The notes below the pieces were generated by a model. That model saw only the letters and a list, made by a program, of their open reading frames with translations. It was not told the DNA's origin and made no database searches. From the NCBI GenBank assembly GCA_913060665.1, contig CAJXUY010000008.1, positions 62,001 to 126,000 on the forward strand: a DNA stretch of 64,000 nt, written 5' to 3'. A program made the position numbers and the translations under genes. This DNA is from an uncultured Oleiphilaceae bacterium (GTDB lineage: Bacteria > Pseudomonadota > Gammaproteobacteria > Pseudomonadales > Oleiphilaceae). Positions 1 through 7,881 of the stretch are shown here, one piece after another; position 1 is the first letter of the stretch, and each line of letters starts with the position of its first letter.

Positions 1-1
1 G

Positions 2-244
2 GGGTTTGAGTCATTACAAAAGGTCCAGTACACCGATGTATTAGTGTTTGATACTGTCAAATCTCTGACCCGAGAACTAAAGATGCTAGGTGCCCACAAC
101 GTCAATGAGGGGCGGCCTCTAAAGGTTACTGGGCGGGAGCGAGTCTTGCGATTTAAGCAAGCCTATGAGAAATACAGGCGGGAAGATGGCTGCTTGCCGG
201 CTAGTTACGAAGTATTGTTATCCGTGTTAGAAAAACCAGAGTAG
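2..244 (+). CDS. bioC: Malonyl-ACP O-methyltransferase BioC, C-terminal fragment
   Basis: The reading frame is open from the window edge, so only the last 80 residues are present and the start lies upstream. The tail LKMLGAHNVNEGRP followed by a segment ending in RREDGCLPASYEVL matches the C-terminus of gammaproteobacterial BioC, the SAM-dependent methyltransferase that methylates malonyl-ACP so that fatty acid synthesis can build the pimeloyl precursor of biotin. The SAM-binding domain is outside the window. It is followed 13 bases later by bioD, which is the usual bio operon order and supports the call. No internal start needs to be assumed. Confidence 0.8.
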   Translation, partial: GFESLQKVQYTDVLVFDTVKSLTRELKMLGAHNVNEGRPLKVTGRERVLRFKQAYEKYRREDGCLPASYEVLLSVLEKPE

Positions 245-257
245 CGAGGAAGTTCGA

Positions 258-950
258 ATGGCCAAAACGTTTTTTGTAACAGGTACCGATACTGATGTAG
301 GCAAGACAGTTGTGTCTGCAGCGTTACTTCAGGCAGCCAAAAATAAAGGCTTGAAAACATTAGCCATAAAGCCTGTAGCTGCGGGTTGCGATAATACAGA
401 CGAAGGGTTGAGAAATGATGATGCACTGCTGCTTCAAAAGCATATGACCCTTGATTTGGCGTATGAGCAAGTCAACCCTATTGCATTAGAAGCGCCTGCT
501 GCTCCGCATATTGTCGCGGCAAGTGTAGGTAAATCATTGTCTGTATCGCGTCTAGTAGGCTTTTGTCGAGGCGCTTTGATGACAAAGCATGATTTCTCAT
601 TGATTGAAGGGGCAGGCGGATGGCGAGTTCCGTTGAATGCGCGTGAAACGTTAGCTGATCTACCGCGTGAAATGAATATCCCTGTAATTTTAGTGGTATC
701 GATAAAGCTTGGGTGTATCAATCATGCATTGTTAACGGCTGAGTCTATTCAGAGAGATGGCTTGGTATTAGCCGGGTGGGTCGCTAACAGCGTAGGGCGG
801 GAGGCTATTGATTTTGAGAATGAAAATATAGCTACGTTAAACGCGTTGGTTCCCGCACCTTGTTTGGGGATACTGCCTTATTCTTCTCCTTTATCGATTG
901 AAAAACTGTCTGAGTGCTTGTCCGTTGAGTCCTTGATAGAAGGTGCCTGA
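258..950 (+). CDS. bioD: Dethiobiotin synthetase BioD
   Basis: ATP-dependent carboxylation of 7,8-diaminopelargonate to dethiobiotin, the penultimate step of biotin synthesis, in the cytoplasm. The N-terminus carries the characteristic P-loop GTDTDVGKT (about residues 8-16), followed by the IKPVAAG segment that binds substrate, and IEGAGGWRVPL in the middle, all standard BioD signatures. The length of 230 residues is normal. The start is preceded by GAGGAAG at good spacing. It lies 13 bases after the bioC stop and is probably the last gene of the biotin operon, because a 119-base gap and unrelated genes follow. Confidence 0.95.
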   Translation: MAKTFFVTGTDTDVGKTVVSAALLQAAKNKGLKTLAIKPVAAGCDNTDEGLRNDDALLLQKHMTLDLAYEQVNPIALEAPAAPHIVAASVGKSLSVSRLVGFCRGALMTKHDFSLIEGAGGWRVPLNARETLADLPREMNIPVILVVSIKLGCINHALLTAESIQRDGLVLAGWVANSVGREAIDFENENIATLNALVPAPCLGILPYSSPLSIEKLSECLSVESLIEGA

Positions 951-1069
951 ACGCCTGATTGGTTGAAAAATAGTCAATTTAGTGCTTTAATTACAGTCAG
1001 TAGTCTTGTGTCTGGGGTTTGATGAGTGAATCTGATCCAGATATAAAGTAGTCGTATTGAGGTGGCTTT

Positions 1070-1303
1070 ATGAACATTGGTTCAGTATTAAATACCGGTA
1101 TACAGGGAGTCCAAGCGGGTGTTCGTGGTATGGAACAGTCTGCGCAAGAGATTGTGAAGGCGGGTTCTGGCGAGAACGCTAGCGGGGATTTTATCGAACC
1201 GATTATGGACCTTAAGCTTTATGAAAACAGTGTAGAGGCATCTACTAAGGTCGTTAAAGCGGCTGATGAGATGATTGGCACATTGCTCGATACGATGGCA
1301 TAA
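1070..1303 (+). CDS. Small flagellar-rod-like protein (Flg_bbr_C-like tail)
   Basis: A 77-residue protein without signal peptide or membrane segment. Its N-terminus (INIGSVLNTG-like, then GIQGVQAGVRGM) and its C-terminus (SVEASTKVVKAADEMIGTLLD) look like the two ends of a flagellar rod/hook protein such as FlgC or FlgG, whose terminal helices form the coiled coil of the axial structure, but the whole middle is missing. A GAGGT ribosome binding site sits 8 bases before the ATG. It is followed by a SprA-like putative metalloprotease gene. No flagellar operon is in the window, so a role in the flagellum is only suggested by the end similarity; it may be a small protein that uses the same helix pairing for another purpose. 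Confidence 0.6.
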   Translation: MNIGSVLNTGIQGVQAGVRGMEQSAQEIVKAGSGENASGDFIEPIMDLKLYENSVEASTKVVKAADEMIGTLLDTMA

Positions 1304-1353
1304 GCTTAATTAATGGTTGAGTTGTATTGGATAATTGAGTTTAAGAAGGGGGG

Positions 1354-2409
1354 GTGAAGTCGTTGCAGATTTCAAATGCTAGTGTTCCTTTCCCAAATGC
1401 AGTCGCACCATTCTCTCCAACAGTGGATCAGCCCAGCTCGGGCGTTACAAAAGATATATTAGTGTCCAGTTTTGCACCTCTCAGTGAAAGTCAGTCACTA
1501 GCACCCTCTCAAAATAGTTTAAGTGAAAAAGCGATTGTATATAGCCCTCAATCTCTTGTTCAGTCAGCCCCTACTAATAACCCTATCGCCCCCTCTCTCT
1601 CAAAAACAGAGCCAAAAACAGAAGCGGTATATGATCAGTTGACTGAAACTGTGCCGGGTGAACCTTCGTCAGATAGTGAACAAGTGTCGCCAGGCATTGG
1701 CAATACAGATACTCAGCCAAGTGACGGTATTTTCGTTGATGGCGCTTCGAATGATAGCTCCAAAGCGATTTCTAAAGAGATTGAAGAGGAAACTCAGTCT
1801 GTTGGGGGGGCTGCGGCAGAGCCTTCTGATGATTCAAGGTCACCGGAGCCGACCTCTTCAGTTGGCCTAACGCCCGATGAGCAAGCAATTGTTGGAGAGT
1901 TGGCCGCACGCGATCGTGAGGTGCGTACTCACGAGCAACAGCATCAGGCTGTAGGTGGGCAGTATGCCGGAGCGGCCAGTTTTTCTTATCAAACGGGGCC
2001 AGATGGTGTTCAGTATGCTGTTGGCGGTGAGGTGTCGATTGATATTTCAGTCATACCCAATGACCCGCAAGCCACCATTGATAAGATGCGAACTGTAAAG
2101 AATGCAGCGCTGGCGCCAGCAGAGCCTTCTGCTCAGGACAGGTCTGTGGCCTCTTCAGCAAATAGAATAATGATGCAGGCGCAAGCAGACTTGGCATCTG
2201 AGCGAGCTGAAGAGTTTCAGGTTATCAGGGCCGAAACTCAACAACGGCAGGCAGAGTCTGCAGAGGCACGAAAGCAACAACAAGATGAACAGGAAAGCAG
2301 GCGACCTTCAGTTTCAGAAGGTGTTCGCGCATATGAACGTCTGGTTGAGTTGGGTCAACGGTACGAGAATGGTTTAACCCCCGAAATAAATTTAGATGAG
2401 GTCGTGTAA
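1354..2409 (+). CDS. SprA-related putative zinc metalloprotease
   Basis: A 351-residue protein in two parts. Residues 1 to about 175 are low-complexity, rich in Ser, Pro, Glu and Thr, and probably disordered. The C-terminal half holds the conserved core of the SprA-related/CJM1_0395 family: AARDREVRTHEQQHQAVGG, where HEQQH fits the HExxH zinc-binding motif, then a Tyr/Gly-rich stretch with GPDGVQYAVGGEVSID and an Ala/Gln/Glu-rich helical tail. The family is annotated as a putative metallopeptidase, but I know of no established substrate. No signal peptide is visible. The start is GTG, placed after a G-rich ribosome binding site; the protein begins KSLQISNASVP. It lies 50 bases after the small flagellar-rod-like gene, and the two may be cotranscribed. 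Confidence 0.7.
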   Translation: MKSLQISNASVPFPNAVAPFSPTVDQPSSGVTKDILVSSFAPLSESQSLAPSQNSLSEKAIVYSPQSLVQSAPTNNPIAPSLSKTEPKTEAVYDQLTETVPGEPSSDSEQVSPGIGNTDTQPSDGIFVDGASNDSSKAISKEIEEETQSVGGAAAEPSDDSRSPEPTSSVGLTPDEQAIVGELAARDREVRTHEQQHQAVGGQYAGAASFSYQTGPDGVQYAVGGEVSIDISVIPNDPQATIDKMRTVKNAALAPAEPSAQDRSVASSANRIMMQAQADLASERAEEFQVIRAETQQRQAESAEARKQQQDEQESRRPSVSEGVRAYERLVELGQRYENGLTPEINLDEVV

Positions 2410-2696
2410 TCCAAAATTCAGCTTACGCTGATGGCTTTTCCAATCAACAATGGCTCCTTGTCGCTAGATATAAGCTACTTTTCAGATATGCCACTTCTTT
2501 CTCAGGACTATCAGTATTACGTTTGTTAACAAAATTTCTGTTTGTCATCTATTGGTGTCGAATGATATAGGGTTTGTGTGATAAGGTGCTGAAAATAAAT
2601 AATTTTTATTAAAGTATATGGGCTGATTTAGCGTAATAAGCGAAAAAGCCGTGTTGGTAAAAACCGAATTATTGCTCTAAACAAAGGTATTGTTTC

Positions 2697-2725
2697 TTGA
2701 CAATTGGTTGAAGCAAACGTATGTT
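2697..2725 (+). promoter_or_regulatory. Putative sigma-70 promoter of acyl-CoA dehydrogenase
   Basis: An exact TTGACA -35 box (2697-2702) is followed by a 17-base spacer and TATGTT (2720-2725), a 4/6 match to the -10 consensus. The -10 region lies inside the first CAAAC-N4-GTTTC box, an arrangement that fits repression. Confidence 0.5.
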
Positions 2726-2740
2726 TCAAACAGTTGTTTG
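2714..2740 (+). promoter_or_regulatory. Two adjoining PsrA-like operators
   Basis: CAAACGTATGTTTC (2714-2727) and CAAACAGTTGTTTG (2727-2740) are two inverted-repeat boxes sharing one base and spaced 13 bases centre to centre. Both match the form (G/C)AAAC-N2-4-GTTT(G/C) described for PsrA, the TetR-family fatty-acid-responsive repressor of beta-oxidation genes in Pseudomonas and relatives. The boxes cover the -10 region of the putative promoter upstream of an acyl-CoA dehydrogenase, the expected kind of target. A psrA gene itself is not in the window. Confidence 0.6.
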
Positions 2741-3037
2741 ATATTGCTGTTTGATATATATATCAATATGGTTTTGAGCACGTACATTTAATTGCATTTG
2801 AATACGTTAATTAGTATTTGAATAGGTATGTTTAACCTTGGTGAGTTGTTCTTATTTAGTCTCTATTTAGAATGATTAGCTCACTGTACCGTTGTAAATG
2901 TTTTGCGACTATTAAACAGCCCAAGCGGTTTATTTAGCAGTAATGCCAGACTTGCTTTGAAAGTTTGCGTTGTATAATGTTGATAAACCGCTTGAGTTGT
3001 TCATCGCATAACCCAGATAAATTCGAGGTAAAAGAGT

Positions 3038-4825
3038 ATGCCAGAATATAAAGCCCCCCTTCGTGAAATAAACTTTGTAATGAAAGAACTGCTTGATAGT
3101 GATGCTCACTATGCAAGTTTCCCTGGCGGTGAAGAAGCATCACCTGAAATGGTTGATGCAATCATCGGTGAAGGTGCAAAATTTTGTGAAGAAGTTATTG
3201 CTCCATTGAACCAGGTTGGTGATGAAGAAGGTTGTACTCTTGTTGACGGCACAGTTAAGACGCCTACAGGTTTTAAAGAAGCTTACCAGCAGTTCGTAGA
3301 AGGCGGATGGCCTACGTTGAGTGCTGACACTAATTATGGCGGTCAGGGCTTGCCCGAGTCTCTCAACATTGTTATGAGTGAAATGGTAGGTACTGCAAAC
3401 TGGTCTTGGGGTATGTACCCAGGTCTTAGCCATGGCGCAGTCAATACTGTACACGAATTCGGTACTGAGGAGCAGAAAGAAACTTACCTGACTAAGCTTG
3501 TTACAGGTGAGTGGACGGGAACCATGTGTTTAACAGAGCCTCATTGTGGTTCTGACTTGGGTATTCTTCGCTCGAAAGCTGAGCCAAATGCTGATGGCTC
3601 TTATAGCATTACTGGTACCAAGATATTTATCTCTGCTGGTGACCACGATATGGTCGACAACATTATTCACATCGTGTTGGCGCGTCTACCGGGTGCTCCT
3701 CAGGGCACTAAAGGTATCTCTCTATTTATCGTGCCTAAGTTTTTACCAGAAAGTGGGGCGGAGAATGCGGTATCTTGTGGTTCTCTAGAGCATAAAATGG
3801 GTATTCACGGTAATGCGACTTGCGTAATGAACTTTGATGGTTCAAAAGGTTGGTTGATTGGTGCTGAAAACAAAGGTTTGAACTGCATGTTCACCTTCAT
3901 GAACACTGCTCGTATCGGTACAGCTCTTCAAGGTGTTGGTGCTGCTGAGGGTTCATTCCAGGGCGCGTTAGCGTATGCTAAAGATCGCTTGGCAATGCGT
4001 GCATTGACGGGTGTTAAGAACCCTGATGGTCCCGCTGATCCAATTATTGTTCATCCTGATGTACGTCGTATGCTTTTGATTCAAAAATCGATTGCAGAAG
4101 GTTCTCGTGCAATGTGTTACTTCTCAGCACAACAGGCTGATTTAGTGCACGGGGCAGAGACTGAAGAGGCGCGTAAAGAAGCTGATGATATGTTGGGCTT
4201 TATGACGCCAATCCTGAAAGCATTCATCACTGAAATAGGTTATGAAGCTGCTAACCATGGTATGCAAGTATTTGGTGGGCACGGTTTTATTTCAGAGTGG
4301 GGTATGGAGCAGATTGTTCGTGATACTCGTATTTCATTGATGTATGAGGGAACAACGGGTATTCAGGCGCTTGATTTATTGGGGCGTAAGGTTCTAATGA
4401 CTCAGGGAGCTGCATTGAAGCAGTTTACCAAGCTAGTCCACGTATTCTGCAAAGAGAACGCAGATAACGAAGAGATGAAACAGTTTGTTGAGCCGTTATT
4501 GACGCTAAATAAAGAGTGGGGCGACTTGACCATGAAAGTGGGCATGTTGGCGATGAAGGATCGTGACGAGGTAGGCTCTGCTTCTGTTGATTACTTGATG
4601 TACTCTGGTTATGTGACAATGGCTTACTTTTGGGCTCGCATGGCATTAATTGCTCAACAGAAATTGGCTGAAGGTACGACTGAAACTGGTTTCTACACCG
4701 CTAAGGTACAGACTGCTCAGTTTTACTTTAAGCGTTTATTGCCAAGAACTAAAGGGCATGCAGAAATGATGCTTGCTGGTTCTGATTCAGTAATGGCGAT
4801 GGAAGAAGAGAACTTCATGTTCTAA
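3038..4825 (+). CDS. Acyl-CoA dehydrogenase, large FadE/DmdC-like type (copy 1)
   Basis: FAD-dependent alpha,beta-desaturation of an acyl-CoA, the first step of beta-oxidation. The 595 residues follow the long-form layout: an N-terminal extension (MPEYKAPLREINFVM), the helical N-terminal domain, the middle beta domain with MCLTEPHCGSDLG and ITGTKIFISAG, the C-terminal helical domain with FGGHGFISEWG and LMYEGTTGIQALDL, and an extra C-terminal domain of the Acyl-CoA_dh_C kind. The Glu of the YEGT motif is the expected catalytic base. A GAGGT ribosome binding site precedes the ATG. It has its own terminator downstream and PsrA-like operators upstream, which suggests induction by fatty acids. 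It is a paralogue of the next gene. The preferred chain length cannot be read from sequence. Confidence 0.93.
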   Translation: MPEYKAPLREINFVMKELLDSDAHYASFPGGEEASPEMVDAIIGEGAKFCEEVIAPLNQVGDEEGCTLVDGTVKTPTGFKEAYQQFVEGGWPTLSADTNYGGQGLPESLNIVMSEMVGTANWSWGMYPGLSHGAVNTVHEFGTEEQKETYLTKLVTGEWTGTMCLTEPHCGSDLGILRSKAEPNADGSYSITGTKIFISAGDHDMVDNIIHIVLARLPGAPQGTKGISLFIVPKFLPESGAENAVSCGSLEHKMGIHGNATCVMNFDGSKGWLIGAENKGLNCMFTFMNTARIGTALQGVGAAEGSFQGALAYAKDRLAMRALTGVKNPDGPADPIIVHPDVRRMLLIQKSIAEGSRAMCYFSAQQADLVHGAETEEARKEADDMLGFMTPILKAFITEIGYEAANHGMQVFGGHGFISEWGMEQIVRDTRISLMYEGTTGIQALDLLGRKVLMTQGAALKQFTKLVHVFCKENADNEEMKQFVEPLLTLNKEWGDLTMKVGMLAMKDRDEVGSASVDYLMYSGYVTMAYFWARMALIAQQKLAEGTTETGFYTAKVQTAQFYFKRLLPRTKGHAEMMLAGSDSVMAMEEENFMF

Positions 4826-4838
4826 GATTCCAAGTTAG

Positions 4839-4866
4839 AAAAAACCCGCATAATGCGGGTTTTTTT
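4839..4866 (+). terminator. Rho-independent terminator after acyl-CoA dehydrogenase 1
   Basis: Stem ACCCGCA / TGCGGGT with an ATAA-type loop, preceded by an A run and followed by seven T. It starts 13 bases after the stop codon and separates the two acyl-CoA dehydrogenase genes into different transcripts. Confidence 0.9.
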
Positions 4867-5074
4867 ATGCCTGTCTTATATTTGACTTATGGTTTTCGTA
4901 TTATTTTTAGGGCATTTTTACATATTTTTGAGGCGAAAGAGTGTCGAAAATAGGAGTTTTAGTTTTCTTAATAGGAACTCATATTGAAATCAGGTAAAAT
5001 GTTGGCAGTAACAAGTAGATTTTCAGAGTGGTATATCCATACCGTTAAACACAGTCACAATAGAGGAAACGTAA

Positions 5075-6865
5075 ATGGCTGAGTATCAAGCGCCATTGCG
5101 CGATATGCGCTTCGTTCTTAATGAAGTCTTTGAAGCAGATAAACTATGGGCTTCTTTGGCAGGGACTCAGGACACTGTTGATCCTGAAACAGCAGAAGCA
5201 ATTCTTGAAGAGGCAGGTAAAATTACGGCTTCTTTGATTGCACCTTTGAGCCGTGAAGGGGATGAGGAAGGCTGTACTTGGCATGAGGCTGGTGTTAAAA
5301 CACCGTCAGGCTATAAAGAGGCTTACAAGACATTTATTGAAGGTGGTTGGTGTGGCCTTAGCGGTAATGCTGACTATGAAGGCATGGGTATGCCAAAAAT
5401 GCTGGCTGCACAATACGAAGAGATGCTGTACTCAGCAGATATCTCATTTGGCTTGTATGCTTGTTTGACATCCGGTGCTTGTCTTGCGATAGATGCTCAT
5501 GCTAGCGAAGAATTGAAGAATAAATATTTGCCAAAAATGTACTCTGGCGAATGGGCTGGTGCAATGGATTTGACTGAGCCTCATTCAGGTACAGATCTTG
5601 GTATGATCCGCACAAAAGCGGTAGAGAATGGCGATGGTAGCTTCTCAATCACTGGTACTAAAATATTTATTACCGGTGGCGAGCAAGATCTAAGTGAAAA
5701 CATCATTCACTTAGTGTTGGCTAAATTGCCAGGCGCCCCAGCGAGTTCGCGTGGTATTTCACTGTTCCTGGTGCCTCGTAATTCTGTTGATGCCAGTAAT
5801 GCTGTGGGTGAAAACAACAAAGTTACTTGTGGTTCAATTGAGCATAAAATGGGTATTAAGGCGTCATCTACCTGTGTTATGAACTTTGATGGTGCGCAAG
5901 GTTGGTTAGTCGGCGAAGAGAACAAAGGTTTGGCTGCCATGTTCACTATGATGAACTATGAGCGTTTAAGTGTTGGTATTCAAGGTTTTTCAGCCGCAGA
6001 GCGTTCATACCAAAATGCGGTTGAATACGCAAAAGATCGTATTCAAGGTCGAGCGCCTACTGGTGTCGTTCAGGCAGATAAAGAAGCCGATCCAATTATT
6101 GTTCATCCAGACGTACGCCGTATGTTGATGACCATGAGAGCTTACACTGAAGGTAGTCGTGCATTCTCTACTTATGTTGCATCTTTCTTGGATACCGCTA
6201 AGTTCTCTGACAATGCAGAAGAGAAAAAGCACGCAGAAGCAATGGTTGCATTGCTAACGCCTATTGCAAAAGCGTATATGACTGATCGTGCATTAGATAG
6301 CTGTATTGCGGGTCAGCAAATATTTGGTGGTCATGGTTTTATTCGTGAATGGGGGCAGGAGCAGCTCGTTAGAGATACTCGTATTACCCAGATTTATGAA
6401 GGAACCAATGGTATTCAGTCGCTCGATTTAATGGGACGTAAAATCGTTTCAAATGGCGGAAAATTATACGAGTTGTTTGCTACTGAAGTATCTGCCTTCA
6501 TCGAGAAGAATGCTGATAATGAAGCGCTTCAGGCGATTATTAAGCCATTGGCTGTTGCGGTTGAGCGTTTGTCTGATGTTACTGAGTATGTCATCAATGC
6601 TGCAGCAGAAGATAAGAATGCGATTGGCGCTGCGTCGGTTGAGTACTTAGAGTTGTTCGGTCTAACCGCATATGCGTACATGTGGGCTAGAATGGTTGAG
6701 GTTGCTGTGCCAAATGTGGCGGGTGATACCAGTGGATTCTATGAGGCCAAAGTTAGAACGGCTAACTTCTTCTTTAGTCGTTTGTTACCTCGGTCTGTTT
6801 CTTTATCTGAAAGCATTCGTTCTGGTAGCAACGATATGATGTCGCTTGATCTGGATGCATTCTGA
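5075..6865 (+). CDS. Acyl-CoA dehydrogenase, large FadE/DmdC-like type (copy 2)
   Basis: A second long-form acyl-CoA dehydrogenase (596 residues), colinear with the upstream copy: start MAEYQAPLRDMRFVL, middle domain DLTEPHSGTDLGMI and ITGTKIFITGG, C-terminal FGGHGFIREWG, and the catalytic Glu in QIYEGTNGIQSLDLMG. It clearly arose by duplication with the first copy but differs through much of the N-terminal domain, so a different chain-length preference is plausible. A GAGGAAAC ribosome binding site precedes the ATG. The 208 bases between the upstream terminator and this start hold no CAAAC-N4-GTTTG box, so the two copies may be regulated differently. A bidirectional terminator follows. Confidence 0.93.
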   Translation: MAEYQAPLRDMRFVLNEVFEADKLWASLAGTQDTVDPETAEAILEEAGKITASLIAPLSREGDEEGCTWHEAGVKTPSGYKEAYKTFIEGGWCGLSGNADYEGMGMPKMLAAQYEEMLYSADISFGLYACLTSGACLAIDAHASEELKNKYLPKMYSGEWAGAMDLTEPHSGTDLGMIRTKAVENGDGSFSITGTKIFITGGEQDLSENIIHLVLAKLPGAPASSRGISLFLVPRNSVDASNAVGENNKVTCGSIEHKMGIKASSTCVMNFDGAQGWLVGEENKGLAAMFTMMNYERLSVGIQGFSAAERSYQNAVEYAKDRIQGRAPTGVVQADKEADPIIVHPDVRRMLMTMRAYTEGSRAFSTYVASFLDTAKFSDNAEEKKHAEAMVALLTPIAKAYMTDRALDSCIAGQQIFGGHGFIREWGQEQLVRDTRITQIYEGTNGIQSLDLMGRKIVSNGGKLYELFATEVSAFIEKNADNEALQAIIKPLAVAVERLSDVTEYVINAAAEDKNAIGAASVEYLELFGLTAYAYMWARMVEVAVPNVAGDTSGFYEAKVRTANFFFSRLLPRSVSLSESIRSGSNDMMSLDLDAF

Positions 6866-6889
6866 TTAACGCAGCATATTGAGTTAACT

Positions 6890-6919
6890 AAAAAAGGCGA
6901 TCATTTGATCGCCTTTTTT
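6890..6919. terminator. Bidirectional rho-independent terminator
   Basis: Perfect stem AAAAAAGGCGATC / GATCGCCTTTTTT around a 4-base loop, between the converging acyl-CoA dehydrogenase (+) and endonuclease I (-) genes. The A run on one side and T run on the other let it serve both strands. Confidence 0.9.
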
Positions 6920-6941
6920 GTTGCCGCTGTCTTAAGGTAGT

Positions 6942-7580
6942 TTATAAGGCGTTCGCTCTATCGGGAGTTGTAACAAATGGGTTTGCATTTCCTTGGATTT
7001 CGGTGATGCGATTATTCCTTGCGATCTCTTCTTCGCTTGGAGGGTCAACTTGATTCCAGCGTTTTAAGTCATCAATGGAGCCCATGATAGGAAGCTTGTA
7101 AGTGTCATGCATATAAAGAATAGCTCGAGCGATATCACCCTTAATCTCTTTTGGTGGTTGTAGTAGTTGAAAGGAGCGTCTGAATCCACAATTCTCTTGT
7201 TCTACGGAGTCACCTAATTCGCCGAAACGAGCATTCTTTCTTTTCAGTTCAAAGCGAGAGTCAGCTGGTACGATGTTGTGTAAGTCTGAGGTGATTTGTC
7301 TATATTGATCGCTTTCATTGCGACATTGTCGAGGTGTCCCGCAGGCAAGGTAATCTCGTGTCCACCCAGTAGAATAAATATGACTGTCGGTGACTAAGAC
7401 ATTCTTCTTGGTGAATGGCTTTTCGCAATAAAAAGTTGTGCCACCCTCTTTGTATAAATTACCCCAGAAATGCTTCTTTAACGTTTCTTTGGGGTTGTTA
7501 AACTTTGTTTGCGCGTGCACGTTGGTGCATAGCGCAGCAAGCGTGATAGCCTGTAAAAATAATGCAGTTATTCTTATCAT
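6942..7580 (-). CDS. endA: Endonuclease I family secreted/periplasmic nuclease
   Basis: A non-specific DNA/RNA endonuclease of the EndA/Vvn family, likely exported. Seen: a signal peptide when started at 7580 (IRITALFLQAITLAALCTNVHA, cleavage after AHA-like site), then the family core with CGTPRQCRNE, SDLHNIVPAD (containing the His-Asn active-site region) and KRKNARFGELG, and several Cys likely forming disulfides. The longer frame starts at 7652, adding 24 residues before the signal peptide; I prefer 7580 because it places the hydrophobic segment at the N-terminus, although no strong ribosome binding site is visible for either. At about 212 residues it is a normal size. It likely serves nutrient scavenging or degradation of extracellular DNA. 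Confidence 0.82.
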   Translation of the reverse strand: MIRITALFLQAITLAALCTNVHAQTKFNNPKETLKKHFWGNLYKEGGTTFYCEKPFTKKNVLVTDSHIYSTGWTRDYLACGTPRQCRNESDQYRQITSDLHNIVPADSRFELKRKNARFGELGDSVEQENCGFRRSFQLLQPPKEIKGDIARAILYMHDTYKLPIMGSIDDLKRWNQVDPPSEEEIARNNRITEIQGNANPFVTTPDRANAL

Positions 7581-7881
7581 AAAGGCGACTCGTTTTAGCT
7601 GGTATAAATTTAGACTCGTAAGTGTCATGAGTGGCTGCCAGCCAAGTTGCATGGCTTGATAATTTATATCCAGCTTACCTAATAATGTTTTTATATTTCT
7701 TAAGTTATTTATTGTTGTTCATGCTGAAGTATAGTTTAAAACCTTAAACCATGAATTGAAAGACTGTTTTATTGTTTTACAATATGTTTTTGCTACGTTA
7801 ATCGATGTAACGGAAGACTTAGTGATTCAACCGTAGAGTCATAATTATCATAACTAATATTGTTAAGCACAAAGGCGTGGA
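7581..7881. other. Noncoding gap between endA and holA
   Basis: About 300 AT-rich bases that should hold the endA promoter. The only structure I see is the palindrome GTTTAA-AACC-TTAAAC at 7734-7749, which could be an operator. The 24-codon upstream extension of the endA frame (to 7652) also lies here. Confidence 0.4.

Larger units (their letters stand above)
2410..3037 (+). other. Noncoding region with promoter and operators before acyl-CoA dehydrogenase
   Basis: No convincing gene is seen in these 628 AT-rich bases. They hold the putative promoter and paired operators listed separately (2697-2740), a palindromic GATATATATATC at about 2753-2764, and an imperfect direct repeat TTAATTGCATTTGAATA (2788-2804) and TTAATTAGTATTTGAATA (2807-2824). 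If the promoter at 2697 is used, the acyl-CoA dehydrogenase mRNA has a leader of about 300 bases. A second promoter nearer the gene cannot be excluded. Confidence 0.6.
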
